Positions 52,301-62,416 of a stretch of 64,000 bases of DNA are shown one piece after another. Position 1 is the first letter of the stretch. Each line of letters starts with the position of its first letter. The notes below the pieces were generated by a model. That model did not search any database. It was given only the letters and a program-made list of their open reading frames with translations, and was not told the DNA's origin. The position numbers and the translations under genes were made by a program. Where the stretch lies: positions 186,001-250,000 of the forward strand of contig WNYE01000056.1 of assembly GCA_021396245.1 (NCBI GenBank), given 5' to 3'. Origin of the DNA: Sporothrix humicola. Taxonomy: Eukaryota > Ascomycota > Sordariomycetes > Ophiostomatales > Ophiostomataceae.

Positions 52301-55300
52301 GATCATCAGCGTAGACAGAAAACGGCAATGCCCTTGAGCATATCTCTGAGTGAACCATGCAGAATGGCCTCAGTCTTCAGCTTTGCCCTTCCTTTGTTGA
52401 CTCTGCCTAGACTTTCTAGGACGCACTAACCAGTGTTTGGATTCACTTCTTTGAAACTCTTGCCTTTACTTTCTTTTGCAGCATTGCATCCATGGTCCTT
52501 GTATCTCGACCTGTGAAAATATTGCCCAGTCCGTTCTTGAGCTCTTTTTTCTTTCTTTTTCTTTTTCATTTGACGCCTCCCCGCAGTTTCTTTTTGACCA
52601 TTTCTCAATTTCTCGGATTCTCGATTTTCTCTACTCCGTACACGACGTTTCTTTTTTGTCTGGAACAGACCAGTTCGTCGTCCCCCTTAACATAGCTCCA
52701 GTGCTGTCCTATTTATGATTGGTCAGTTTGCCGTGAAAGTCATAATAGCGCCGCTCATCTGTCTCTGATCTAAGACCATCACCTTTCTATTCTCGGGTAT
52801 GTCTATCAGGGACCTGTGTCTTTCTTTTCGAAATGCAATTGTATTTTTGTGCAGCGCAAAAGTTCCGTCTTCCGTTAGTCCTTTCCACTTGTCGATTAAC
52901 ACAGTTTGGCCCTTTATTCGGCCATTGTTTTCTTTTTGTCTTCTGATTTATCGCAATTCCTCTTCAGTGTTTCTTCCTAACAGCTCCCTGCAACAAAATT
53001 ATCGCCTCTTCTTCCTTTTGCTGTCTCTTGCGATGCTCATCCATTGTTCATCCATTATTATTCTCTATTTCCTCTTCCCTAACCTTAATTCCATTTTTCT
53101 TCCCTATTTGTCCCATTTGGCAGCTGAATATCTCCCGTCTCCCGTTTGCCCATCCCTTTGAATGGCACGACCGTTATATTTTGAGAATGCATTTTCTCAA
53201 TTTTGCATCGGGAACCAATACCGGCGAACCCATTCCCGACGATACATCACAACTTTCCGAATTGCCTCTTTTTCCGAACGCCACAGTGAACCGCCCGAAA
53301 CCTCCCCTTCTTAGGTAAACTTTCATTTCGAATCTAAGACAGTATTCAGCGCGATACGACCGTTCTTGGCAAAGTCCAGCTCATATGGTTCCTGGAAAGG
53401 GCAGACTCTCCTCTCATTCGCGAGAAACCCCCATACACGTATCGGTAGTGCAATCGTAGTAGCGTATCGCCAAGCTAGGAGGAATGAACACCTTTGATAA
53501 CGGCCGGGTTCTTGTCAAATATGCAAAGTAAAGAGGTTTTTAAGGAAAAAAAGATGAAGAGGGAGTGATCACAGAGGCTTTTTCCACGTCACGTTCGGGT
53601 CTATCGAAAATGTGTCTCAGCTTGCTTTTCTGGGCAGTGATCCGCATTGTGGGTTTTCTGATAGATTCCTCCCCTCAGAAAAGAAAAAAAAAAGGAAGCA
53701 AAGGAACAAAAAAAGAAACCGTCTCCCTTTTCGGACCCGCCCCCCTCCCTTCAAGCCACGAACATCTCTGCTTTTTTCAGTATCCCCCACCCTCCCTGCC
53801 CGATGGACTGTCTCATCGCTTGGAATGCCCGGCGATGTAAAGATCCTCTTTTCCCTGAATACCGCACAAATCAAAAACCCATTGTTCGGTTAGCATATGT
53901 CGTACTCGAGCGAGAAACCAACAGGCGTCCCCAAATCGGCCATTGAAACCGCCACGCCGGTCCGCCCCGGCAAATTTTCTCAACCCTGCCCCCGTACCAA
54001 TTGTCGTGCGGCAAGCGTCGATTCTCTTTTCCCATCGCTGTGGAGGCAAGGGTCTTCGCTTTATGACTGTCAGGGATGCCATTTTTCATCGAAGGTGGCA
54101 GAGAAACAATGCCTTTGATCTGTTGAGTGGATTTTCGGTGTGTTTCTGTACGGCGTAGGATCCTGGGGATGCCTCAACAAGGGAAGATCTGAGATCGCTC
54201 AGATATTGCACATATGGCAAACGGTCTTCGGTCCTGGCGTCTGCTGAACTTCCCCATATATGCATATTTACTTCCACGTTCTTGTGCACAAAAAGTGCAA
54301 TTACAATTGTGCTCACCGGATACTAGGAAGGAAGGCACCAGCAAGCAGGCAAAAATTGTTAGGGAAGGACCCATGGACCAAAACTGCAAGAGCTCCCACT
54401 ATTGGCAACCCAGTGGAGAAAGAGCGATAGACATCTTTGCAGAGATGGAAGCTGCGGCCGACCTGAAAGTGCATCGCACCTGCTTTGTTTGCGGCTCTAA
54501 CAGAAAGTTCTAGCATGTCAAGAGTTTCCCCCTGAGAACCCTCGATGTTCCCGTCTTCTTAACAAAACAAAGCAACCCTCCCTTCACCGAAAATCGGCAT
54601 GGTGAACATTTCCTCACAAATTACGCCGCATCGTGGCATTCGGCGTCAAAAGGGACTTGAAAGATGCTACGAAAAGCAGCAATAACCGCCCTGTCTGTTA
54701 TGTTTGTGCCCCTTTCCTTTCATACCGTCTCGCCGAGAAACTGAAACGAGGCGTGATGGCCACATCTCCCATCGTCCAGATCCCCCCGCTGACTCCATCT
54801 CAGACGATTCATCTATCCTCTCGTGAATCGTCACCGGATCTGGTTTTGCCCTTCGCTCCCGGAATGTCCTTCTTACCCCCTCTGCCCCTGTCTTGACCTC
54901 AGCGTCCTGGGAAATTTGAAGATTCCACCGATGTTAGGCCAAATTTCTTTTTTCTCTCGTCTTTTTCTCTTCGTTCGCCCCCTCTCCAGGGCTTCTTGCT
55001 TTCTTATTCGTCTCTTTCCATTACGACCGAGATGTTTCACATAATGCCCAGTGTGCTTTCGAGATGGTCCTTCTTTGAAAAGTTTCTCGCTCTCCTATGA
55101 TTTCTTTTTGCTTCTCCATTCTTAGCCACCGCTCCGACTACCCTCGAGCCACACCCCCCTCCACTGCAACCACTTCCACATTTAACACCATTACGCCTCA
55201 AGCCACCCCATACTCTGCTACACACGCCACCTACGTCTTGTACCTGAGCTGTCGCCTGCATAACATCTCGAGCTAAGCTTTTGCACTACATACTGTACAC

Positions 55301-56913
55301 CTCTTGGCAGCAGCCTCTCCGTTCTTCGCGAGCTTGTACGTGGCCTACCAGACGTACAATCTGTTTTCTTTTTCGAGCTCGTTTCTCGCCACTCGCCACT
55401 TTGTTTCTTTTTTTTTCTCTCCATCCTCTCGTGTTCTCCTTTGTTTTGTCTCTGTCTGTGCCCGCCGAGAATTTTGAATCTTGTTTTTTTCCACAGGCTC
55501 CGCTGACTTCCCACATGTCTCCCCTGTCGATGCCCCTGTTGATGACCGAGCTGGATCACAGAAAGTCCCTATTCCTGGTGCAAGGGTAAGTCAACTTCAG
55601 AAGCTCTACTCGGCAAGTCCTCCTCAGCACTGCGACCTGTCTGAGAAGTTGATCTCCAGCAGCTGCTTTCTTTCTTCTTTGGCATTCATGTCTGGTCCCC
55701 GGGGCCCCAAGTCTCTTCAGCCCCGCGGAGATGAGCATCTCTTGTCCTCTTCAGCATCCCTTGTGTTTGTTTTGTTGATGCTTTGGACCCTATTTTGTCC
55801 CTTCCCGTAACGACGCTCTCCCGCATCTCGTGTCTGTCCCTTGTGGCCACGCTTTGGACGTTCTCGAGGACATGCCATCAGCATCGGTCTCGATCGTTCC
55901 ATATTCGCTCCCGCTCTTGCTCACCACTCTATCTCATGTCTCCCCCTCCTCGCCTCTTGATGCCGCCAGTGGTTAGCATCTGTCTCTTTGCCCTCGCCTT
56001 CTTTCCTTCTTTCCCGTATCCAGGGCAGTTCGGCTCCCTCTTTCCTACTGTGAGCAGAATCATACACAACCTAGTGACCTTCTGCGCCATCGCCGGTGCT
56101 TTCTATCCCATATTCGGTGGTCTTTAGCTGATGTGTCTCATCGTGCTGTTTTCTAAGCTTGAAGAGCCGTCCAATTATTGTGCATCTCTTCATCTTACTC
56201 GTCTTCTTCCATTTTTTCTCTATTTGTATGAAATGTCTGTCGTGGACTATTCCCTCTCATTCCGGTACTTCCACTCAACAGAATGTACTCCGGTATTGGC
56301 TTCCCCTCTGCCCCTCTTGCTCCTCCCCCCTTCTAGCGCCACCATTTGCTTTTGTTTGTAACCTCCTCCCGCAATCCATACCTTTGTTTACATGGCGGTG
56401 TCTGAGGCATTTTACTTTCCTTTTTTTTATCTTCCTAGGCACATTCATGCCTTCGGACTAGCCGTCTTCTCGTGATCGTGACTGAGTGTTGTTGGCCAGG
56501 CTCAGGCCCAACCTTGGGTTGGTTGCATTCATGGCGAGGCCTTTTGATATCAACACCCTCCCCATTCCTCTGTTTTCCGTTTTCTGTTTCCTTGTCTCTT
56601 GTATCACAGCCATAAGTCTTTTCGGCTCGTGATTTCTTTTTTTGCCATCCGTTGTTTTATTACCATTTTTAACTTCTCGGCACCGGTTTGTTTATTTTCT
56701 TTTTTCTACTATCATAACACAAGGACCAGAGGGCACAAACAGGACCAGAGAGGGGCCATGAGAAGAATGGGATTCCACTCTCTCCGTCAACCAGCTGGCC
56801 GTCCGTGTGTCTGTCTCCATGGCTGTCCGTTTATGCCGTCTGTGCTAGTATGATACCTTGTCTCCATGGCATTAATGGAAAACGAAGCTATCGTTTCTCA
56901 TATGGCCGCATTG

Positions 56914-56922
56914 TATATATAG
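56914..56922 (+). promoter_or_regulatory. TATA box of the GPI-protein gene
   Basis: TATATATAG about 325 nt upstream of the start codon at 57247. The stretch between it and the ATG is pyrimidine-rich leader ending in TTTTTCACA-ATG, a layout common for highly expressed fungal genes. Confidence 0.45.
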
Positions 56923-57246
56923 AATCCGGTGACGCTGTCTCCGTCTGTTTTTCTATTCTCTCCAGCATCCATCCTTCCATACGGAAACGCATTCGACAAT
57001 AGCCGGCCTCAAGTGAGACGCTCAGGTTTGTCCTCTCTTCTTGTCTTCTCTTTGTATCATCAAAGCCTTCAATACACTCTTTTACCATCTGATTCATCGT
57101 CACTCTTTACGATCATCCAACTATCCTTTTCAAAGACATCACAGAGGTCTCTCTCTACCGACTACAGTCACTCTTTATCATCTTCACTTTCACTTCTATC
57201 ACATATTTTTCTTCATATATTTTTATTTTCCACACTCTTTTTCACA

Positions 57247-58347
57247 ATGAAGGCTTCACAAGTTACCTTTTTGTCCATGCTGGCCGCTGCGTCGGCTCAG
57301 GCTGATCGTGAGGTCGCTGCTCGCGGTGCTGCTGCCAAGTACCCGGAGACCTGTGTCCTGACAACCACTCTGCCGCCCATCACGGTGACTCTGCCCGGCT
57401 CCAAGCCCACGCGCATTACGAAGTGCCCGGAGCCTACTATCTACGTGTACACCACTGTGTACAAGACCTTCTGCCCGACCGGTATCACGGACAAGACGTA
57501 CACCATCACCAAGACCTGCGACTCGGCTCCTTGCTCGTGCACTGATAACGAGATCCCCAAGGACTTCACTGTCACTGTCAAGACCTGCACTGAGTGCGGT
57601 CCTTCGCCCGTCACGGCCACTCTTACTTGCCCCGGTGACGCCTACGCTGCGGCCTACGCTACGGCGGGTGCCAACGCCTGGGCCGGCTCTGGCTCTGGCT
57701 CTGGCTCTGGTTCCGGCGGCAAGGGTGGTTCTGGTTCGTGGTCTGGCTCGGGTGCTTCTGCCAACGCTGGTGCTGAGGCCAACGCCAACGCCGGCTCTGG
57801 CGGCAAGGGTGGTTCGGGCGGTTGGGGTGGTTCTGGCTCGTCTGCGTCGGCCAATGCCAATGCCAACGCCAACGCAAATGCCAACGCTGGTGGTTCTGGC
57901 GGTTCCGGTGGTTCTGGTGGCTCGGGCGGCTCGTCGAGCTCGGCTTCTGCCAATGCCAACGCAAACGCAAACGCCAATGCTGGCGGCTCCGGTGGCTCTG
58001 GCGGCTCTGGCTCGTCTGCCTCTGCCAACGCGAATGCCAACGCCAATGCCAGTGCCAATGCTGGTGGCTCGGGCGGTTCTTCAAGCTCTTCTGCCAACGC
58101 CAACGCGAATGCGAATGCGAACGCCAACTCTGGCTCCTCTTCAGGCTCTTCCTCTGGTTCTTCTTCTGGTTCGTCCTCGGGCTCTTCCTCGGGCTCCTCA
58201 TCCGGCTCTGGCTCCGGCTCCGGAAACTACACAACTGGTGGCACTCACCCGACGTCGTCGGTCGTTGTTGTCAGTGCCGGTATCAAGACGGTTGCATCTC
58301 TCGGCGTTGGGCCCCTTCTGTTTTTGGTCGGTGTTCTTTGGCTGTAA
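57247..58347 (+). CDS. GPI-anchored cell-wall protein with Ala-Asn and Gly-Ser repeats
   Basis: Single exon, 366 residues. A signal peptide (1-19, ending SAQA) precedes a conserved-looking head of about 100 residues with ten cysteines and Thr/Val-rich strands (for example CVLTTTLPPITVTLPG and YVYTTVYKTFCPTG). The body alternates Gly-Ser blocks with runs of Ala-Asn dipeptides (residues about 170-300), then a (Ser-Ser-Ser-Gly)n stalk. The last 22 residues are hydrophobic (SLGVGPLLFLVGVLWL at the end) after a small-residue region, a GPI-attachment signal. The head resembles Cys/Thr-rich heads of fungal wall proteins; the Ala-Asn body is unusual. It is divergent from the Ser/Ala-rich gene across the 8.2-kb desert. 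Confidence 0.88.
   Translation: MKASQVTFLSMLAAASAQADREVAARGAAAKYPETCVLTTTLPPITVTLPGSKPTRITKCPEPTIYVYTTVYKTFCPTGITDKTYTITKTCDSAPCSCTDNEIPKDFTVTVKTCTECGPSPVTATLTCPGDAYAAAYATAGANAWAGSGSGSGSGSGGKGGSGSWSGSGASANAGAEANANAGSGGKGGSGGWGGSGSSASANANANANANANAGGSGGSGGSGGSGGSSSSASANANANANANAGGSGGSGGSGSSASANANANANASANAGGSGGSSSSSANANANANANANSGSSSGSSSGSSSGSSSGSSSGSSSGSGSGSGNYTTGGTHPTSSVVVVSAGIKTVASLGVGPLLFLVGVLWL
57750..58215 (+). repeat. Ala-Asn dipeptide and Ser-Gly coding repeats
   Basis: GCCAAC/GCAAAC/GCGAAT hexamers encode five blocks of (Ala-Asn) dipeptides separated by GGSGGSGG spacers, followed by TCTTCCTCTGG-type dodecamers encoding SSSG. Synonymous codons vary between units, so the peptide repeat is kept while the DNA has drifted. 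Confidence 0.85.
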
Positions 58348-60731
58348 AGGAAGTATCTTTACTTTACCGTATACCCTTTTTCGGCCAACACACACATTTT
58401 ACGTCGGTGTTTGTTCTCTTTTGATATCTTTTTAACATTTTTACGACTATGACCTGAGTCATGTTTGTTCTTACTTCTTATTTTTCACTTCTTGTTCTAT
58501 TATGGATGACGATCAAGGGATAAAGTGGCTGGTGTATTCTTCTTGATTAATACTTTTTTATGTGGAGTGGATAATTCTTTCTGTCAATTCAACGTCTACT
58601 TTTTTGTGCACCTTTCTAGGTGTTGATCCAAAACTTTCTTTTCTCTTTGATGGCCGCAAAATAACGAACACTCACCTCGCTGCTTCAAATTCTTGTCAAT
58701 AACAGCCATAGAACAGTCATCTCTTCTCATCGGCTTGAGGAGACCAATCTCTCTGTAAATTTTCTTAGATTTCATTTTCCTAATTGTTGGCCCTTCTCAT
58801 TCCTATCCTGCCAATAAGTTATTTGTAAAATAATGTCCAGTCCACAGTAAAAGTTGGTCTTCTTTTTGGGCTGTGAGTCAACAACGTCAACAAGGTCAAC
58901 AAGAGAAAGCCGAGGTGACCAAAGAACCGCCAATGCACAACAACGCTGAGCCCTGCCCATTTTGGCGTCAATTTTCGAATTACAGCGCTGCTCTTACCGC
59001 ACGCCCCCTACAAACCGATTCGCGCAGCGCCGTGGCAGAACCTAATCGACAGGGCAGGTAGGGCGCTCCACAGCGCTGGTCTGGTCGACATTCAATAGCC
59101 CACAGTGGGGAGGGAAGGAGGAGTCGAGCTCCATTGAGCTCCCGCTTGGCCCATTGTTAGCTACACTTGGCCGGCAAAAGCAGCCGTGTCCGGCCGAGAG
59201 AGTCTCTAGTTGTGCAAGTTTTAAGAATTATAAGAAAGACGAGGTTTAGCCCAAACTATTGATTCTTTGTGGAAGCTCGGCGAGTTGCCTGACTTGGCTA
59301 TAGATTGAGTCGGATGTCGACGCGTACTTACTGTGTTGTAGTCCAGCTTAAAGTCAACGCAAACAGTCAACGCTCCGGACCGCCTTCCAGGAACCAGAGT
59401 TATCGACCGCGCTTTGGTTTCTTTGTTCTGAAGACGAATGTGTATGTTCGTAGTCACTTTGTGAAGCGAAATTGAATGTGCGTGTAGGTTTGCTCATCGA
59501 GTTGTCTCATATGATGGGGTCTCCGTGAAACCGATTAAGTTAGTAGTCGAGGGGATGTTCAGTTAGAGTTGAAAAATTGCAAAAGAGAAAAACAGCTTAT
59601 GATCAGAGGTTCTATTTTGAGCAAGCTAGGCCTTGCTAGTTTGAAGTATTATGTTGCTGTAGTGTCATCTGCCAGTGGGCAAGTGGTGATGTTGACCCAA
59701 GATGGAAATACGGAAATACTGCACAGCCAAGGGGCTCTGGGTTTTGTTGTGAGAAGAAAATAAGTCTATATTATTTTATTTCTATCTTGAATGTGATTTT
59801 TTCTTCCATGACAAATTTCCTGTGCGTTTATGTGTATTTTGTGTATTTTATGAATATTTTATTAAATTTAATTTTTTTCGAATGAAAAATGTTATGATTT
59901 ATATGTGAATCCGAAAATAAATATTTATAAAAATAAAAATGCAGAAAGCCGACAGAGAAATAGCACAAAAAATACAATAAAAATATATCCATAAACTTCG
60001 AAGAGTAGTATATTAAACCCGTTCCTTAATTTTCTGCACATGCCACTTTTTGCATGATCTGAGGCCCGAGCGAGGTTTTCTCAATTTTTGATCGTGCCTT
60101 TCCGCCGAGTGGTACGATTTCCTAAAGGCACTGTCTGTACACGGATTCATATTTCGATCGTAATTGCACACGAGCTTTTAAGAACATATTCATTCAAAGG
60201 CCTGTTATTGTCAGTAAACATTGATCACGAATTGGTTATGATGTCACTGTCGATGTTGACATTTGAATATGCAACGACTTCTCGCACGTGACCCTACGGC
60301 GCAAAGGGGCGCAGTGTGCAGTCGATTTTAGGCGTTTTTTCGGGGGCGTCAAGGTGTGAGCTGAACGCTGAACCAACCACACAAAACGCTTTCCCCCGCG
60401 TAGGAGGATCGACCAGCCGCCAAACGCAGGAATCGTTGTTAGGCAGCCATTTAAAAAGTCCTGTTAGAGGAGGAGGATAAAGAAACAAGGAGGGGGAAAG
60501 AACGGGTCAAGAGTAAGACGTCGTAAGAGAATCTTGAAAAGGGGAACAAAGAGGGAAGGAGCGATTAACATTGAAGAATATTTACAAATTCTTTTCTTTA
60601 CTTGCGAGGAAGCGACGATTAAGAAGAAAAAGATCGCGAGATTTTACATTTGTTTTTGCGATCGTGCGATTGACTTACACGTCCCATCTCTCCATCCTCA
60701 CTCACACTTTGAGTCAATCCGACCCACTACG
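58348..60731. other. 2.4-kb intergenic region with AT-rich core
   Basis: The 3' UTR of the GPI-protein gene is followed by mixed sequence. 59,760-60,010 is strongly AT-rich (runs such as TTTTATTAAATTTAATTTTTTT). No coding region is accepted; short frames around 59,569 and 60,088 lack support. Confidence 0.5.
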
Positions 60732-61343
60732 ATGGACCACAACGAGCCGCCGCCGCCATACCGGCTCGAGAACGATGAGGAGAGCAAGGCCGCCGCCGCC
60801 GTCTCGGCCGTGTTGACGCCACAGGGCATTCCTCTGGCGACGCTGTCGTCGCAGCCCCGTCAGTCACAGGACGGGATCGACAGCCAGCCACGGAGCGAGC
60901 CGCCGCCTCTTGCCGAGCCCCGTCGGCCAACAACTTCCTCGTCGGTCGCCTCGTCGGCGTCGGCGTCGTCTGGCTACACCCAGACCGATCCAATGATGGC
61001 GGGCCGCGGAAGAGGCGACCGCGACCGTAGGGAGGCCCGACAAAGAAACGAGGACGGCACATACCACGAGTACCAGTACTCGACGGAACCGCGCAAGAGC
61101 ACCATCGACCCGGCTTACGAGCCCGGCTGTTGTTTCTCGGAGACGGGCGGGTGCTGTTTCTCAAAGACAAATGGCTGCTTCTTCTCGTCGACCAACGGCT
61201 GCTGCTTTTCCGACACAGGCGGCTGCTGCTTCTCGTCGTCCAACGGGTGCTGCTTCTCGAGCTCGGGCGGCTGTTTCTTTTCAGACACGGAGGGCGCTTG
61301 TTTCTCGTCGAATGGCAGCTGCTGCTGTTCCGAGGGGAAGTGA
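60732..61343 (+). CDS. Protein ending in nine Cys-Phe-Ser octapeptide repeats, PPxY-containing N-terminus
   Basis: Single exon, 203 residues, ATG at 60732. The N-terminus has EPPPPYR, a PPxY site that WW-domain proteins (such as Rsp5-type ligases) bind, then a disordered Ser/Pro/Ala region and a basic patch with GRGRGDRDRR. Residues 132-203 are nine octapeptides of the form G-C-C/F-F-S-x-x-G/N (GCCFSETG, GCCFSKTN, GCFFSSTN and so on), the last one altered to SCCCSEGK. No signal peptide or membrane segment is present. Sixteen cysteines in the tail could bind metal, be palmitoylated or form disulfides. I know of similar unnamed fungal proteins but of no described function. It is convergent with the tyrosinase gene. 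Confidence 0.8.
   Translation: MDHNEPPPPYRLENDEESKAAAAVSAVLTPQGIPLATLSSQPRQSQDGIDSQPRSEPPPLAEPRRPTTSSSVASSASASSGYTQTDPMMAGRGRGDRDRREARQRNEDGTYHEYQYSTEPRKSTIDPAYEPGCCFSETGGCCFSKTNGCFFSSTNGCCFSDTGGCCFSSSNGCCFSSSGGCFFSDTEGACFSSNGSCCCSEGK
61125..61340 (+). repeat. 24-bp coding tandem repeat, nine units
   Basis: Nine contiguous 24-base units, consensus GGCTGCTGCTTCTCG followed by a variable nine bases, encode the Cys-Phe-Ser octapeptides. The period is exact, with no indels. Cys and Ser codons vary between units (TGC/TGT, TCG/TCC/TCA). Confidence 0.95.
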
Positions 61344-62416
61344 GAAAGCGAGAAAGTGTTTCTTTTGGTATTTCCCTTGCAGAGATGGGAATGTGCAGCG
61401 TTTCGTTTGGATTTATCATGCCCTTTTCGTTCCTTTTGGCTATTCTCCCATCAGTTTCTTTTTTTTTGGTTCCTTTTTATTGCCTCTTCTTTCCTTTTCC
61501 TTCATTTCTGTCTCATCTACATCTGCATCTACATCTACACTGTGTCTTGCCGATTGTCCCCTTATGTCTTGGCGCCAGGGAGAAAGGAGACGGGCGAGCC
61601 ACCGGAGAAGCCGCAACAAGGGAGAGCCCCAAGACAAACAAACGCCTTGTCTCTTGGTTGCATTCTTTCTCGATTGCATTCAGCTGGTATCTGTTTGACT
61701 ATGTTGCCTCCTGTATTTTCTTTTTTGCATTTCTTTTTTTATATCGTTGATATTCGGGCTTTGGATATCGGGATTTCGATTTCTTTTTTTTTTTCTCCCC
61801 TACTATCTCTCTATTCGCTATGTTTTCCTATCTTATCCATCTATGATCCCTATTTGCTTTTCCACAATTCCATGGTACATGAATGTCCGAAATTTCCCCA
61901 TTCATCAAAGCCATTGAATATATCGATTTAAGAATTCCATTCGGCTAGGTCGTGACGTATTTGCATATCGGTTTCGCTCTTCATTGTTTTCGAGTACCGC
62001 CGGATGTATGGTCTTTGGTCTTGTACTTTGCCCAAAAAGGAAGTCCTCAAATGTTGACCTATACGTGTATGTTGTTGGAGGGCATGGAAATTGGCTGCCT
62101 TTGCGGTCAAGATACTCGTCTCAAGCTGCCGTTAAAGTCTAGGTTGGTGTTTGGTCCATCATTTACTTGCTGTATTCATGTTGGAGGACGAAGTGAAGTA
62201 TGAAGAAGTAAGGCAAGACCACATAAAGCGAGGTCTTGCAGGGAGTGATGGTTTTTTAAAATTATAGAGAGAAGTTAACGAGGAAACACAGTATGTGGTT
62301 ATATATATTTCAAACATGCACCTAATCAGAAGCCAGGTGACGTCAAAACATGACAGCACACGCAGTGAATCTATGATGATATGCTCAGAGCGCCTGGTCA
62401 TCCATCACTCTATCAG
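61344..62416. other. Convergent intergenic region before the tyrosinase gene 3' end
   Basis: 1.1 kb, T-rich on the plus strand to about 61,880, fitting a 3' UTR. No coding region supported. Confidence 0.55.

Larger units (their letters stand above)
49045..57246. other. 8.2-kb gene desert between two divergent surface-protein genes
   Basis: No coding region could be supported on either strand. The first kilobase carries the promoter and leader of the Ser/Ala-rich protein. From about 52,100 to 57,240 the plus strand is strikingly pyrimidine-rich, and its many open frames are Ser/Phe/Leu/Pro-rich products of that composition. Possible functions are long upstream control regions and non-coding transcripts. 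See the findings. Confidence 0.6.
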
